64,000 nt of DNA, from assembly GCA_964395095.1 (NCBI GenBank), contig CAYMZZ010000007.1, forward strand, positions 62,001 to 126,000. The letters are read 5' to 3'. Positions 1-7,865 of this stretch are shown one piece after another. The stretch's first letter is position 1. Each line of letters begins with the position of its first letter. The position numbers were made by a program, and so were the translations under genes. Source of the stretch: CAYMZZ01 sp964395095. GTDB lineage: Bacteria > Bacteroidota > Bacteroidia > Chitinophagales > Chitinophagaceae. The notes beneath the pieces were generated by a model that made no database searches, was not told where the DNA came from, and was given only the letters and a program-made list of their open reading frames with translations.

Positions 1-215
1 TGAACAAGTGAGGTCTTATTATTCCGATCGCTGTTGTCGGTTCCTATGATGCGAACAGGCGCCGTGCTGGTATTGGCCGGTCGGTACTGTTCAAAAGCAC
101 GTATCCGGATTTCCTGCAACTCGCCAATGCTGTCTTTTTCCTGGGCTATTGTGCCAGTAGCCATCAATAGAAAAGCCAGTGGCATGAAGCATTTTTTTGG
201 CTTTGGAATGCGCAT
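1..215 (-). CDS. TonB-dependent receptor, N-terminal part (runs off the window)
   Basis: This partial minus-strand gene opens with ATG at 213-215 and leaves the window at base 1. The first residues form a signal peptide: a basic MRIPKPKK start, a hydrophobic stretch (FMPLAFLLMATGTIA) and a cleavage-like AQ. The mature part starts EKDSIGELQEIRIRAFEQ and continues with APVRIIG, which resembles the start of a TonB-dependent receptor plug domain (a short linker, then 'elqevvVra...pvrvi'). Such proteins import siderophores, cobalamin or other ligands across the outer membrane. The substrate cannot be inferred because the barrel is missing. The gene is divergent from the permease gene, with only 41 bases between the starts. 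The signal peptide is clear; the receptor assignment is inference from about 70 residues. Confidence 0.65.
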   Translation of the reverse strand, partial: MRIPKPKKCFMPLAFLLMATGTIAQEKDSIGELQEIRIRAFEQYRPANTSTAPVRIIGTDNSDRNNKTSLV

Positions 216-256
216 AGGCTAACGAAGTTAAATGCTTATTTCATTACCTTCATCGC

Positions 257-1597
257 ATGGGAACCAAAAATAAGCTGGGGCTTTTTTCGATTACGATGAT
301 CGTGGTGGGACTGGTAATTGGCATGGGTATATTTCGCACATCGAAGGACGCGGCTGCCGCGGCGCTTACGCCTACCATGTTCTTCGCAGCCTGGATTGTG
401 GGTGGCCTGGTAGCCATCTGTGGCGCTCTCACTTACGCGGAAATCGGTAGCCGCTATCCCGTAACCGGTGGCTATTATAAGATCTTCTCTTATGCCTACC
501 ATCCATCCATCGCTTTTGCCATCAATTGTATTATCCTTATCTCCAATGCCGCATCGCTTTCCGGAGTGGCGCTTATCGGGAGCGAGTATATCACACCCAT
601 CTTATTCCCGGGTAATACCAGCGATTTTGTGCAGGCCTTAATAGCGATGGCGGCCATCATTATTTTCTATGGCGTAAACCTGGCTGGATTGCGCCTGAGC
701 TCGCGTACGCAGAATTTTTTGATGCTGGTAAAGATTGCGATGCTGCTGGTACTCATCGCCTCCCTGTTTTTTCCATCTCTGTATAATGATGCGCCCTTTA
801 CCGCTGCGGCAACGGAGCCGGATGCCCATAGCTTTGGATTTATTCTGCTTTCATTTGGAGTAGCGCTCAAAGCTACCTCCTTCACTTTTGGCGGTTATCA
901 GCAAACCATCAATTTTGGGGAAGAAGTGGAGAACCCGCAACGCAATATTCCCCGCGGCATCTTTATCGGTATCCTGCTGATCATTTCCCTTTATATGCTG
1001 GTGAGCTATGCCTATTATAAGGTAATCGGTTTTAATGAGCTGAAAGAAACATCGGGTATCGCCGCCATCATCGCGGAGAAAATGTTTGGGACTACGGGCA
1101 AATATGTTTCATCCATCTTATTGTTTATCGCGGTACTGGCTTATGTAAACGTGTTGCTCCTGAGCAATCCCCGGGTAATGTTTGCGATGAGCGAAGATGG
1201 TATACTGCCCGCCTCCTTCCGCAAGAAAGATGAAAAGCGGGGTGTACTCACCATCAGCCTCACCGTTTTTGCAGCCATCTGCGTGATTGTATTATTTTTT
1301 GCCGATAAGTTCAATGAGATACTCAGCTTTACCATTTTCCTCGATTCCATCGGTATGGCTACTTCGGCCGCCACCATTTTCATTTTGCGAAAGCGAACCC
1401 GGCATCTCGATGGTACCGGTATCTATACCATGAAACTCTACCCTGTGTTACCCATCATCTTTATACTCGCCTATCTTTTTGTGGGCACGGTAATCGCCAT
1501 TACCGATCCCAAATTTGCCCTGATAGGAACCGGCGTGTTTATCGCCTTCCTCATTATTTATTTTGCCACCGAAAAATGGAGACGCAAAGCGGCCTGA
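257..1597 (+). CDS. APC-family amino acid permease
   Basis: This is a 446-residue inner-membrane protein made almost entirely of hydrophobic helices (about 12 predicted). It carries the amino acid-polyamine-organocation signature near its N-terminus: SITMIVVGLVIGMGIFRTSK, the unwound first helix with the G-x-G-I-F substrate-binding loop. It is probably a secondary transporter for an amino acid. The central segment FGGYQQTINFGEEVENPQRN matches the conserved helix 6 region and loop of LAT/SteT-like permeases. It overlaps no other gene but is followed after a single base by the start of a Cys/Met-metabolism enzyme, so the two are probably co-transcribed and the substrate may be a sulfur amino acid. 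That substrate is inference from context only. Confidence 0.85.
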   Translation: MGTKNKLGLFSITMIVVGLVIGMGIFRTSKDAAAAALTPTMFFAAWIVGGLVAICGALTYAEIGSRYPVTGGYYKIFSYAYHPSIAFAINCIILISNAASLSGVALIGSEYITPILFPGNTSDFVQALIAMAAIIIFYGVNLAGLRLSSRTQNFLMLVKIAMLLVLIASLFFPSLYNDAPFTAAATEPDAHSFGFILLSFGVALKATSFTFGGYQQTINFGEEVENPQRNIPRGIFIGILLIISLYMLVSYAYYKVIGFNELKETSGIAAIIAEKMFGTTGKYVSSILLFIAVLAYVNVLLLSNPRVMFAMSEDGILPASFRKKDEKRGVLTISLTVFAAICVIVLFFADKFNEILSFTIFLDSIGMATSAATIFILRKRTRHLDGTGIYTMKLYPVLPIIFILAYLFVGTVIAITDPKFALIGTGVFIAFLIIYFATEKWRRKAA

Positions 1598-1598
1598 T

Positions 1599-2762
1599 AT
1601 GGACCTATCATATATCATCAACGAGTTGGGGGAAGAGCGTGAACACTATTACAATGCCATTGCGCCGCCCATCATGCAGGCCAGCAATTTTGCTTTTGAT
1701 ACGGTGGATGCGTTGGCCAAAGCTTTTGAAGATGAGATGGGGGGCTATCTTTATAGCCGGGGTCTCAACCCTACGGTGGATATTCTCCGGAAGAAACTGG
1801 CGGCACTGGATCAGGCGGAAGACTGCCTGGTTTTCAACAATGGCGCCGCCGCCATATTTGCCGGCATGCTCGCCAATGTGAAGGCCGGCGATCACCTGGT
1901 GAGTGTGAGCAAGCCCTATACCTGGGCGCAGAAAATGTTTGATATCATTTTGCCGCGCTTCGGGGTATCCTGTACCTATGTGGATGGAGAAACCCTGGAA
2001 AGCTGGCAGCAGGCTACACGACCCAATACCCGTTTTTATTATCTCGAATCGCCCAATAGCTGGAATTTTCGTTTGCAACCCATCGCCGCCGTAGCTGCCT
2101 GGGCGCGGAGTCGCGGTATCGTGACCATGATCGACAACAGCTATTGCACACCGCTTTATCAACCCGTGATTCCGCTGGGGATTGATCTGGCCATGCAAAC
2201 CGCCACCAAGTATATCAGTGGGCATAGCGATACGCTGGGAGGCGTGCTGAGTGGGTCCAAAGCCATGATCCGCAAAATTTTCGATAGCGAATACCTGAAT
2301 ATCGGCAGCGGCATCCAACCCTTTAATGCCTGGCTTCTGCTGCGAGGCCTGCGCACCCTGCCTGCCCGCCTCGAAAGAATTTTTCAGTCCACCCAGATTG
2401 TGCGGGATGCATTGCGCGAAATGCCACGCATTGAATCCATCATTTTCCCCTTCGACCCATCCTTTCCCCAGTATAGCCTCGCGAAGGAACAAATGAAAGG
2501 CGCAGGCGGACTCCTGACCCTGGTATTGAGGGCACAGAACCGGCAGGAGATTGTTCGTTTCGCCGAATCATTGCAACATATCCTGATGGCGGTAAGCTGG
2601 GGTGGGCACGAGTCGCTCATCATTCCCAAATGCGCGGGCATACCTGTTGCGGATTTCGATGCCGGCAATCCCGAACATCGTATGGTTCGCCTCTATGTGG
2701 GGTTGGAAGATCCGCATTACCTGTTGCAGGATATCCGGCAGGCGCTTGCGAAAATGGATTGA
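1599..2762 (+). CDS. Cys/Met metabolism PLP-dependent enzyme (cystathionine/methionine lyase-like)
   Basis: A 387-residue fold-type I PLP enzyme of the cystathionine gamma-synthase/beta-lyase/methionine gamma-lyase family. Visible motifs are the YSR active-site strand at about residues 52-54 (YLYSRGLNPT), the PLP-binding aspartate in MIDNSYCTP near residue 179, and the Schiff-base lysine K204 in TKYISGHSD. An open frame extends upstream into the permease, but ATG at 1599, one base after the permease stop, gives the normal family N-terminus. The family uses cystathionine, homoserine esters, cysteine or methionine; the exact reaction cannot be read from the sequence. Tight coupling to the amino-acid permease suggests catabolism or salvage of an imported sulfur amino acid (inference). 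Confidence 0.85.
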   Translation: MDLSYIINELGEEREHYYNAIAPPIMQASNFAFDTVDALAKAFEDEMGGYLYSRGLNPTVDILRKKLAALDQAEDCLVFNNGAAAIFAGMLANVKAGDHLVSVSKPYTWAQKMFDIILPRFGVSCTYVDGETLESWQQATRPNTRFYYLESPNSWNFRLQPIAAVAAWARSRGIVTMIDNSYCTPLYQPVIPLGIDLAMQTATKYISGHSDTLGGVLSGSKAMIRKIFDSEYLNIGSGIQPFNAWLLLRGLRTLPARLERIFQSTQIVRDALREMPRIESIIFPFDPSFPQYSLAKEQMKGAGGLLTLVLRAQNRQEIVRFAESLQHILMAVSWGGHESLIIPKCAGIPVADFDAGNPEHRMVRLYVGLEDPHYLLQDIRQALAKMD

Positions 2763-2804
2763 TTCTCCCCCATAAAAATCAAAGGCCGGGCGGCCGTTTT
2801 CTTT

Positions 2805-2812
2805 TATTTTTG
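2805..2812 (+). promoter_or_regulatory. Bacteroidota -7 box directly before the tolC-like start
   Basis: TATTTTTG matches the -7 consensus TAnnTTTG exactly and ends only 4 bases before the ATG at 2817. No clear TTTG lies 19 bases upstream, so this is a partial promoter match. If used, the transcript would start close to the start codon. Confidence 0.4.
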
Positions 2813-2816
2813 TCAC

Positions 2817-4244
2817 ATGAAGGTCAAAACGCTCATGGGTCTATTCCTGCTGCTCGCAGGTATGCAGGTTATTGCGCAGGAAAAATGGGACCTGCGCCGC
2901 TGCGTGGATTATGCGCTGGAAAATAATATCTCCGTGAGGCAGGCCGATCTGCAGGCCCGTTTTTCGGAACTGACTTTGAAGCAGGGACGCTCCCAACAAT
3001 TGCCGACACTTAGCTTTAATAGTAACGCCGGGTATCGTTTCGGTTTGTCGGATAACCCCACCACCGGTATCCTGGAAAACAACCGCTTTTTCAATGTGGG
3101 TATGCAGGCGCAGTCGCAGGTAACCCTTTTCAACTGGTTTGCGCTTCGCAATCTCAATGCGGCGAACGAACTGAACCTGGAAGCGGCCCAGGAACAGACC
3201 AAAAAAATCCAGAATGATATTGCGCTGAATGTGGCTGTAGCTTATCTGCAGGTTTTGCTGGCGCGCGAACAGGTGAAGGTAGCGGAAGCTACGGCGGATC
3301 AAACCAGGGCGCAGCTTGAGCGGACCCGATTGCTGGTAGATGCAGGCCAGTTGCCCGAATTGAATGCCCTGCAACTGGAAGCCCAGTTGGCACGGGATAG
3401 CGCCAATATCGTAGCCGGCAACACTTCCGTTACCTCATTCAAGCTACAGCTAAAGGCCTTGCTGAACCTCGATGCGGCTGATGCCTTTGAAATAGAAACA
3501 CCACCCGTAGGTTTGATCCCGGTAAAAAGCCTGGCCGAATTGCAGCCTGAATCGGTTTACGCATCAGCCATGGCCAATCTGCCCCAACAAAAAGTGAATG
3601 AATTGCGGATCAAAGCCGCTATCAAAAATATGCAGGCAGCCAAGGCAGGCCTTTATCCCACCATCGCGGCATTTGGCAGCCTGGGTACCAACTACGTAAA
3701 TATTAAATCGCCGGTGCTGGGCCTGGGCCCCAAAATAGCCACGGGCGCTACGGTAACGGTGGGGGGGACGGACTATAATGTGGAAGCGCCCACACGGGTT
3801 ATTATTGGTGAAGAAGCGACGCCCCTGTGGCGGCAGTTTCGCAACAACTTCGGCCAGAATATTGGTGTTGGCCTCAGCATCCCCCTCTTCAATGGCCGCG
3901 CCAATCGCACCGCCTGGGAAAGGGCCAAATTGAATGTAAAAGACCTGGAGCTGGTGAAGGAGCAGGGCGACCGGCAACTCAAGCAGGATATTTACCAGGC
4001 TTATGTGGACGCAACGGCTGCTTTGCAACAATTCAATACCAACCAAAAAGCGGCGACTACCAGCGAAACGGCTTATAATTATGCGTTGAAGCGATTTGAA
4101 CAGGGGCTACTCAATACCTATGATCTCCGCATCAGCCAGATCGAGTTACAGTCTGCCCGCGTACAGTTGTTGCTTTCGCAATTCGATTTTGTTTTCAAAA
4201 TGAAACTCCTCGAGTTTTATCGTGGTCAGGGATTAAGTTTATAA
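2817..4244 (+). CDS. TolC-family outer-membrane efflux channel
   Basis: A 475-residue exported protein with signal peptide MKVKTLMGLFLLLAGMQVIAQ. The mature part begins EKWDLRRCVDYALENNISVRQ, the typical first helix of the outer-membrane efflux protein (OEP) repeat. Two OEP repeats follow, with long amphipathic, coiled-coil-forming helices (for example around ALNVAVAYLQVLLAREQVKVAE, split by short loops) and a C-terminal repeat ending YDLRISQIELQSARVQLLLS. TolC-type trimers form the channel through the outer membrane and periplasm. The gene sits 32 bases upstream of an HlyD-type adaptor gene in the same direction, so the pair supplies the outer and periplasmic parts of a tripartite exporter. 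No inner-membrane pump gene is adjacent. Confidence 0.9.
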   Translation: MKVKTLMGLFLLLAGMQVIAQEKWDLRRCVDYALENNISVRQADLQARFSELTLKQGRSQQLPTLSFNSNAGYRFGLSDNPTTGILENNRFFNVGMQAQSQVTLFNWFALRNLNAANELNLEAAQEQTKKIQNDIALNVAVAYLQVLLAREQVKVAEATADQTRAQLERTRLLVDAGQLPELNALQLEAQLARDSANIVAGNTSVTSFKLQLKALLNLDAADAFEIETPPVGLIPVKSLAELQPESVYASAMANLPQQKVNELRIKAAIKNMQAAKAGLYPTIAAFGSLGTNYVNIKSPVLGLGPKIATGATVTVGGTDYNVEAPTRVIIGEEATPLWRQFRNNFGQNIGVGLSIPLFNGRANRTAWERAKLNVKDLELVKEQGDRQLKQDIYQAYVDATAALQQFNTNQKAATTSETAYNYALKRFEQGLLNTYDLRISQIELQSARVQLLLSQFDFVFKMKLLEFYRGQGLSL

Positions 4245-4276
4245 TTGTTATCATTCATTCCACAAAAAGGATCATC

Positions 4277-5632
4277 ATGAGTAAAACGGGAATTTGGATA
4301 TTGTCAATCATTGGCGGATTGGTGGTTGTGTTTGCCGCCGTGAAGATCATTGGCGCCAACGACAAGAAAGGAGTAAAAGTGGCGGTAGAAACGGTGGAAT
4401 CGCGCACAATTGTTGAAACCGTACCGGCCACCGGGCAAATCTATCCGGAAGTGGAAGTAAAGATCAGCCCGGATATATCCGGTGAGGTAGTGGAGCTGAA
4501 TGTGGAGGAGGGCGATAGTGTTCGCAGGGGCCAGGTGCTGGCAAGAATATTTGCAGATATCTATGCCTTGCAAAGAGACCAGGCCGCCGCACAGGTAGGC
4601 CAATCGCAGGCTACCGTGGCCAACAGCGAAGCCGCACTCGAAGCTTTGCGTGCCAATATGGTGCAGGCACAGCAGGCCTACGATCGCAATAAGGTGTTAT
4701 TCGATGAAAAGGTCATTTCAAAAGCCGAACTCGAGCAGTTTGAAACCACACTGCGGTCGGCTAAAGCTAATTTTGCCGCGGCCGAACAAAACATCAAAAG
4801 CCTGAGGGCAACCGTGCAGGCCTCGCAAACCGGTCTCGACCGGGCCAACAAGGACCTGAGCCGTACCACCCTGGTGGCGCCTATGGACGGCGTTATTTCT
4901 TCCCTGCTCATCAAGCGTGGGGAGCGCGTGGCTGGTAATAGTTTCAATGTGGGTACCGAAATGATGACCGTCGCCGATATGAGTGTGCTGGAAGTAAGAG
5001 TGAGTGTTGGCGAAAACGACATTGTGAAAGTAAGCATCGGCGATTCCGCCGATATAACGGTGGATGCTTATAACAATCGAAAATTTCGTGGCATAGTAAC
5101 CCAGATTGCCAGCAGCACCCGCAGCAGCGCGACGGCGGCCGCCAGCAACGAAGTGACCAACTATGAAGTGCGCATCCGTCTCGACAAAGCATCTTATGCC
5201 GACCTGATTGATCCGACCAAGCCCCGCAAATGGCCATTCCGCCCGGGAATGAATGCCAGCGCGGAAATTAAAACCCGCCGGGTGGTGAATGTATTGTCGG
5301 TACCCATTATTGCCGTGGGTTCCCGCATTAAGGGTACGGAGGAAACCGGTGCAGAAAAGAAGGAGACTCCAGCCAATGCCCCCACGGGTCCCAATGAAGA
5401 AGCGCCGGTAATTTCAGAAAGAGATGAAGTGGTTTTCGTGGTTCAAGCCGATGGCACGGTGAAAAAAATGGTGGTGGAATCGGGCATCCAGGATATTAAT
5501 TATATCGAAATCCGCAAAGGATTGAGTGGTGGCGAATCGGTAGTAGTGAGTCCCTATACGGTTATCAGCACCACACTCAAGGATGGCATGAAGGTAAAAG
5601 TGGTAAAGAAAGAAGAGTTGTTTGGTAAATAA
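4277..5632 (+). CDS. Periplasmic adaptor of a tripartite efflux system (HlyD/MacA-like)
   Basis: A 451-residue membrane-fusion protein. An N-terminal membrane anchor (GIWILSIIGGLVVVFAAVKII) is followed by a biotinyl-lipoyl-like half (VEVKISPDISGEVVELNVEEGDSV, then RRGQVLARI). A long alpha-helical hairpin of about residues 90-190 is rich in Ala, Gln and Glu. The second lipoyl half follows (LVAPMDGVISSLLIKRGERV), then beta-barrel and membrane-proximal domains. It should bridge an inner-membrane ABC or RND pump and the TolC-like channel encoded just upstream. The anchor plus overall length is more like MacA, which pairs with MacB ABC pumps, but no pump gene follows. The downstream gene is gpsA, 14 bases away, perhaps co-transcribed. 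Confidence 0.87.
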   Translation: MSKTGIWILSIIGGLVVVFAAVKIIGANDKKGVKVAVETVESRTIVETVPATGQIYPEVEVKISPDISGEVVELNVEEGDSVRRGQVLARIFADIYALQRDQAAAQVGQSQATVANSEAALEALRANMVQAQQAYDRNKVLFDEKVISKAELEQFETTLRSAKANFAAAEQNIKSLRATVQASQTGLDRANKDLSRTTLVAPMDGVISSLLIKRGERVAGNSFNVGTEMMTVADMSVLEVRVSVGENDIVKVSIGDSADITVDAYNNRKFRGIVTQIASSTRSSATAAASNEVTNYEVRIRLDKASYADLIDPTKPRKWPFRPGMNASAEIKTRRVVNVLSVPIIAVGSRIKGTEETGAEKKETPANAPTGPNEEAPVISERDEVVFVVQADGTVKKMVVESGIQDINYIEIRKGLSGGESVVVSPYTVISTTLKDGMKVKVVKKEELFGK

Positions 5633-5646
5633 ATGGAAGGCGCGTA

Positions 5647-6693
5647 ATGAATGCAATCCGATTTGGGATCATAGGTAGTGGATCCTGGGCTACTGCCCTG
5701 GCTAAAATTCTGACCGACAATAAGCAGGAACTGGCCTGGTGGGTACGTAACGAACGCTACCGGGAGCAGCTCCGGCAAAGGGGCCATAATCCGGCGCACC
5801 TGACCAGTGTGCAATTCGACAAAAGCCTGCTCAGGCTTTCATCGAGCCTGGAGGAAACTATTGCCCATGCCGACCTCCTGGTGATGGCTGTGCCTTCGGC
5901 TTACCTGGCACCCACACTCTCGCCCATTGAGCCTTCATTATTGAAAGGGAAGAAAATTCTTTCCGCCATAAAGGGATTGATACCGGGGCAGAATATTTTG
6001 CTCAACGAATACCTGCGGCAGAATTTTCATATTCCCCTCGAAGACTATTTCGCCGTATTGGGACCCTGCCATGCGGAGGAAGTGGCAGCGGAAAAACTAT
6101 CATATCTCACTTTTTCGGGAGTTGATATTACCATGGCTTCCCAACTGGCTTCGCATTTTACCACTCCCTATATCAATGCCATTGTCAATCACGACATCAT
6201 AGGCGTGCAGTATGCCGCGGTCCTGAAAAATATTTACGCCATAGGCGCCGGTATGGCGCATGGGCTCGATTATGGCGATAATTTCCTCAGCGTATATATC
6301 GCCAACGCGGCTGATGAAATGGCCGAATTCCTGCGCAGCTTTGGCGCGCTCGATATTGTTGTGGGTGAGCACCAGGGCGAAGATCCCTATACCCATCGCA
6401 AAACACCCAACTATGCGGCTTCGGTGTACCTGGGCGATCTGCTGGTAACCTGTTATTCCCTGCATAGCCGCAACCGCAGCTTTGGCAATATGGTGGGCAA
6501 GGGCTATAGCGTGAAGGCCGCTCAACTGGAGATGAATATGGTGGCGGAAGGTTACCATGCTTCGCGCTGCATACACGAGATCAATCAGCAGGTGGGAGCT
6601 TCCATGCCCATCGCCGAACATATCTATCGCATACTCTGGGAAAACCTGCCACCCGCAGATGGGTTCCGGGCCATTGAGCAGGTGATGATTTGA
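5647..6693 (+). CDS. gpsA: NAD(P)H-dependent glycerol-3-phosphate dehydrogenase
   Basis: A 348-residue cytoplasmic enzyme that reduces dihydroxyacetone phosphate to sn-glycerol-3-phosphate for phospholipid synthesis. The N-terminal Rossmann motif is FGIIGSGSWATALAKIL. The family's two conserved lysines are visible at K109 (SAIKG) and K194 (AAVLKNIYAIGAGMAHG). The segment GPCHAEEVA replaces the GPSFA form common in other phyla. The stop codon TGA (6691-6693) abuts the stop of the convergent hemW gene with no spacer, making the palindrome TGATCA. This anabolic enzyme is distinct from the catabolic GlpD at 51.7-53.4 kb. Confidence 0.93.
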   Translation: MNAIRFGIIGSGSWATALAKILTDNKQELAWWVRNERYREQLRQRGHNPAHLTSVQFDKSLLRLSSSLEETIAHADLLVMAVPSAYLAPTLSPIEPSLLKGKKILSAIKGLIPGQNILLNEYLRQNFHIPLEDYFAVLGPCHAEEVAAEKLSYLTFSGVDITMASQLASHFTTPYINAIVNHDIIGVQYAAVLKNIYAIGAGMAHGLDYGDNFLSVYIANAADEMAEFLRSFGALDIVVGEHQGEDPYTHRKTPNYAASVYLGDLLVTCYSLHSRNRSFGNMVGKGYSVKAAQLEMNMVAEGYHASRCIHEINQQVGASMPIAEHIYRILWENLPPADGFRAIEQVMI

Positions 6694-7833
6694 TCAATCC
6701 ACGAAAAGAGCAGCCGCAATGCCATCGGCAAATATTTTCCCTTCCCGGGTGAGAAGAACCCTGTTGTTGTGCACAACTACCATTTTGTTTTGTTGAAGAC
6801 GGTCCAGTTCTTTGTTCATGGATTCCTTCCATTTGGTAAGGGTTGCCGCAGGCATATCCCGCACGAGGATCTCCAGCTCATCCAGCCCCAATCCTTCCTG
6901 GGTGCGCAGCCGAATCATGATATGCTCATTCCACCGTTGCTGCGGGCTCAGTTGTTCTTTTTCCACGGGCGGGATCCCCTCCATGATGGAGCGGATATAC
7001 TTGGTGTTGTTGGCAACATTCCACCAGCGTTGATTCCCGTCGTAGCTATGCGCGCCGGGGCCCAGACCCAGGTAGGGTTCGCCCTTCCAGTACGAACTAT
7101 TGTGCCGGCTCCGGCAACCGGGCCGGGCAAAATTGGAAATTTCGTAATGCTCAAATCCCCGTTCCAGCAGGTAATCAGTCATCTGGTAAAACTGCCGGCT
7201 TTGCTGCTCCGGATCCACATCCGGGGATTGTTTCTGCTCAATCATCCGGTAGAGTGGGGTGCGGGCTTCCACGGTAAGGGCATAGCAGGAAAGATGGGTG
7301 ATGCCGAGCTTTACCGCCGTCTGCAGATTGTGCAGCCATTTTTCATCCGTTAGTCCGGGACTGCCATAGATCAGGTCGAGATTGATGTTATCAAATGCCT
7401 CCACGGCTTTTTGCAAGGATTCCATGGCCTGCTGCGCATGATGCGCGCGGTTCATCCAGCGCAGGTCCTCTTCAAAAAAACTCTGCACGCCCATGCTAAG
7501 CCGGTTAATGCCGAGCTTTTTCCATTGGATAAATTTTGTTTCATCGCAATCATCGGGATTGGCTTCGAGGGTAATCTCTGCGTCGGGTGTCCAGCCAAAT
7601 TGCCGGTTTATGGCCTTCAGGATTTGCTCCAGTTCCGATTCACTCAACAGGCTGGGGGTGCCGCCACCAAAATAAACAGAGGAAACAGGCTGGTCATAAG
7701 CCGGATACATTTCCAGCTCTTTCAATAAAGCCGCTATAAATTCGTTCTTGTAGCGCAGGCTGGTACTGAAATGAAAATTGCAGTAATGACAGGCCTGTTT
7801 ACAGAAGGGAATATGAATATAAATGCCGGGCAA
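6694..7833 (-). CDS. hemW: Radical SAM HemW-like protein (haem chaperone family)
   Basis: A 379-residue protein if it starts at the TTG at 7831-7833, where the family usually begins (LPGIYIHIPF, E. coli HemW is of similar length). The radical SAM cluster motif C-x3-C-x2-C lies at residues 11-18 (CKQACHYC). The HemW hallmark HNSSYW is present in SRHNSSYWKGEPYLGLGPG, as are YFGGGTPS and LNPDD-like motifs. Older annotation calls this family oxygen-independent coproporphyrinogen III oxidase; characterised members act in haem delivery rather than as HemN. The open frame continues upstream to 8016 but would overlap the divergent barrel gene, so the longer form is unlikely. No ATG is available near the conserved N-terminus. 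Confidence 0.88.
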   Translation of the reverse strand: MPGIYIHIPFCKQACHYCNFHFSTSLRYKNEFIAALLKELEMYPAYDQPVSSVYFGGGTPSLLSESELEQILKAINRQFGWTPDAEITLEANPDDCDETKFIQWKKLGINRLSMGVQSFFEEDLRWMNRAHHAQQAMESLQKAVEAFDNINLDLIYGSPGLTDEKWLHNLQTAVKLGITHLSCYALTVEARTPLYRMIEQKQSPDVDPEQQSRQFYQMTDYLLERGFEHYEISNFARPGCRSRHNSSYWKGEPYLGLGPGAHSYDGNQRWWNVANNTKYIRSIMEGIPPVEKEQLSPQQRWNEHIMIRLRTQEGLGLDELEILVRDMPAATLTKWKESMNKELDRLQQNKMVVVHNNRVLLTREGKIFADGIAAALFVD

Positions 7834-7865
7834 AGGATAATTTGGGAAATTTGAGATTTTCGGGA

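Noticed and set aside
34..222. 62-codon plus-strand frame at the left edge
   Set aside because: It is antisense to the receptor fragment, which has a clear signal peptide and plug start; the plus frame has no recognisable features.
1608..2492. 294-codon minus-strand frame
   Set aside because: It lies fully inside the Cys/Met PLP enzyme gene, antisense, with His-rich composition typical of a shadow frame.
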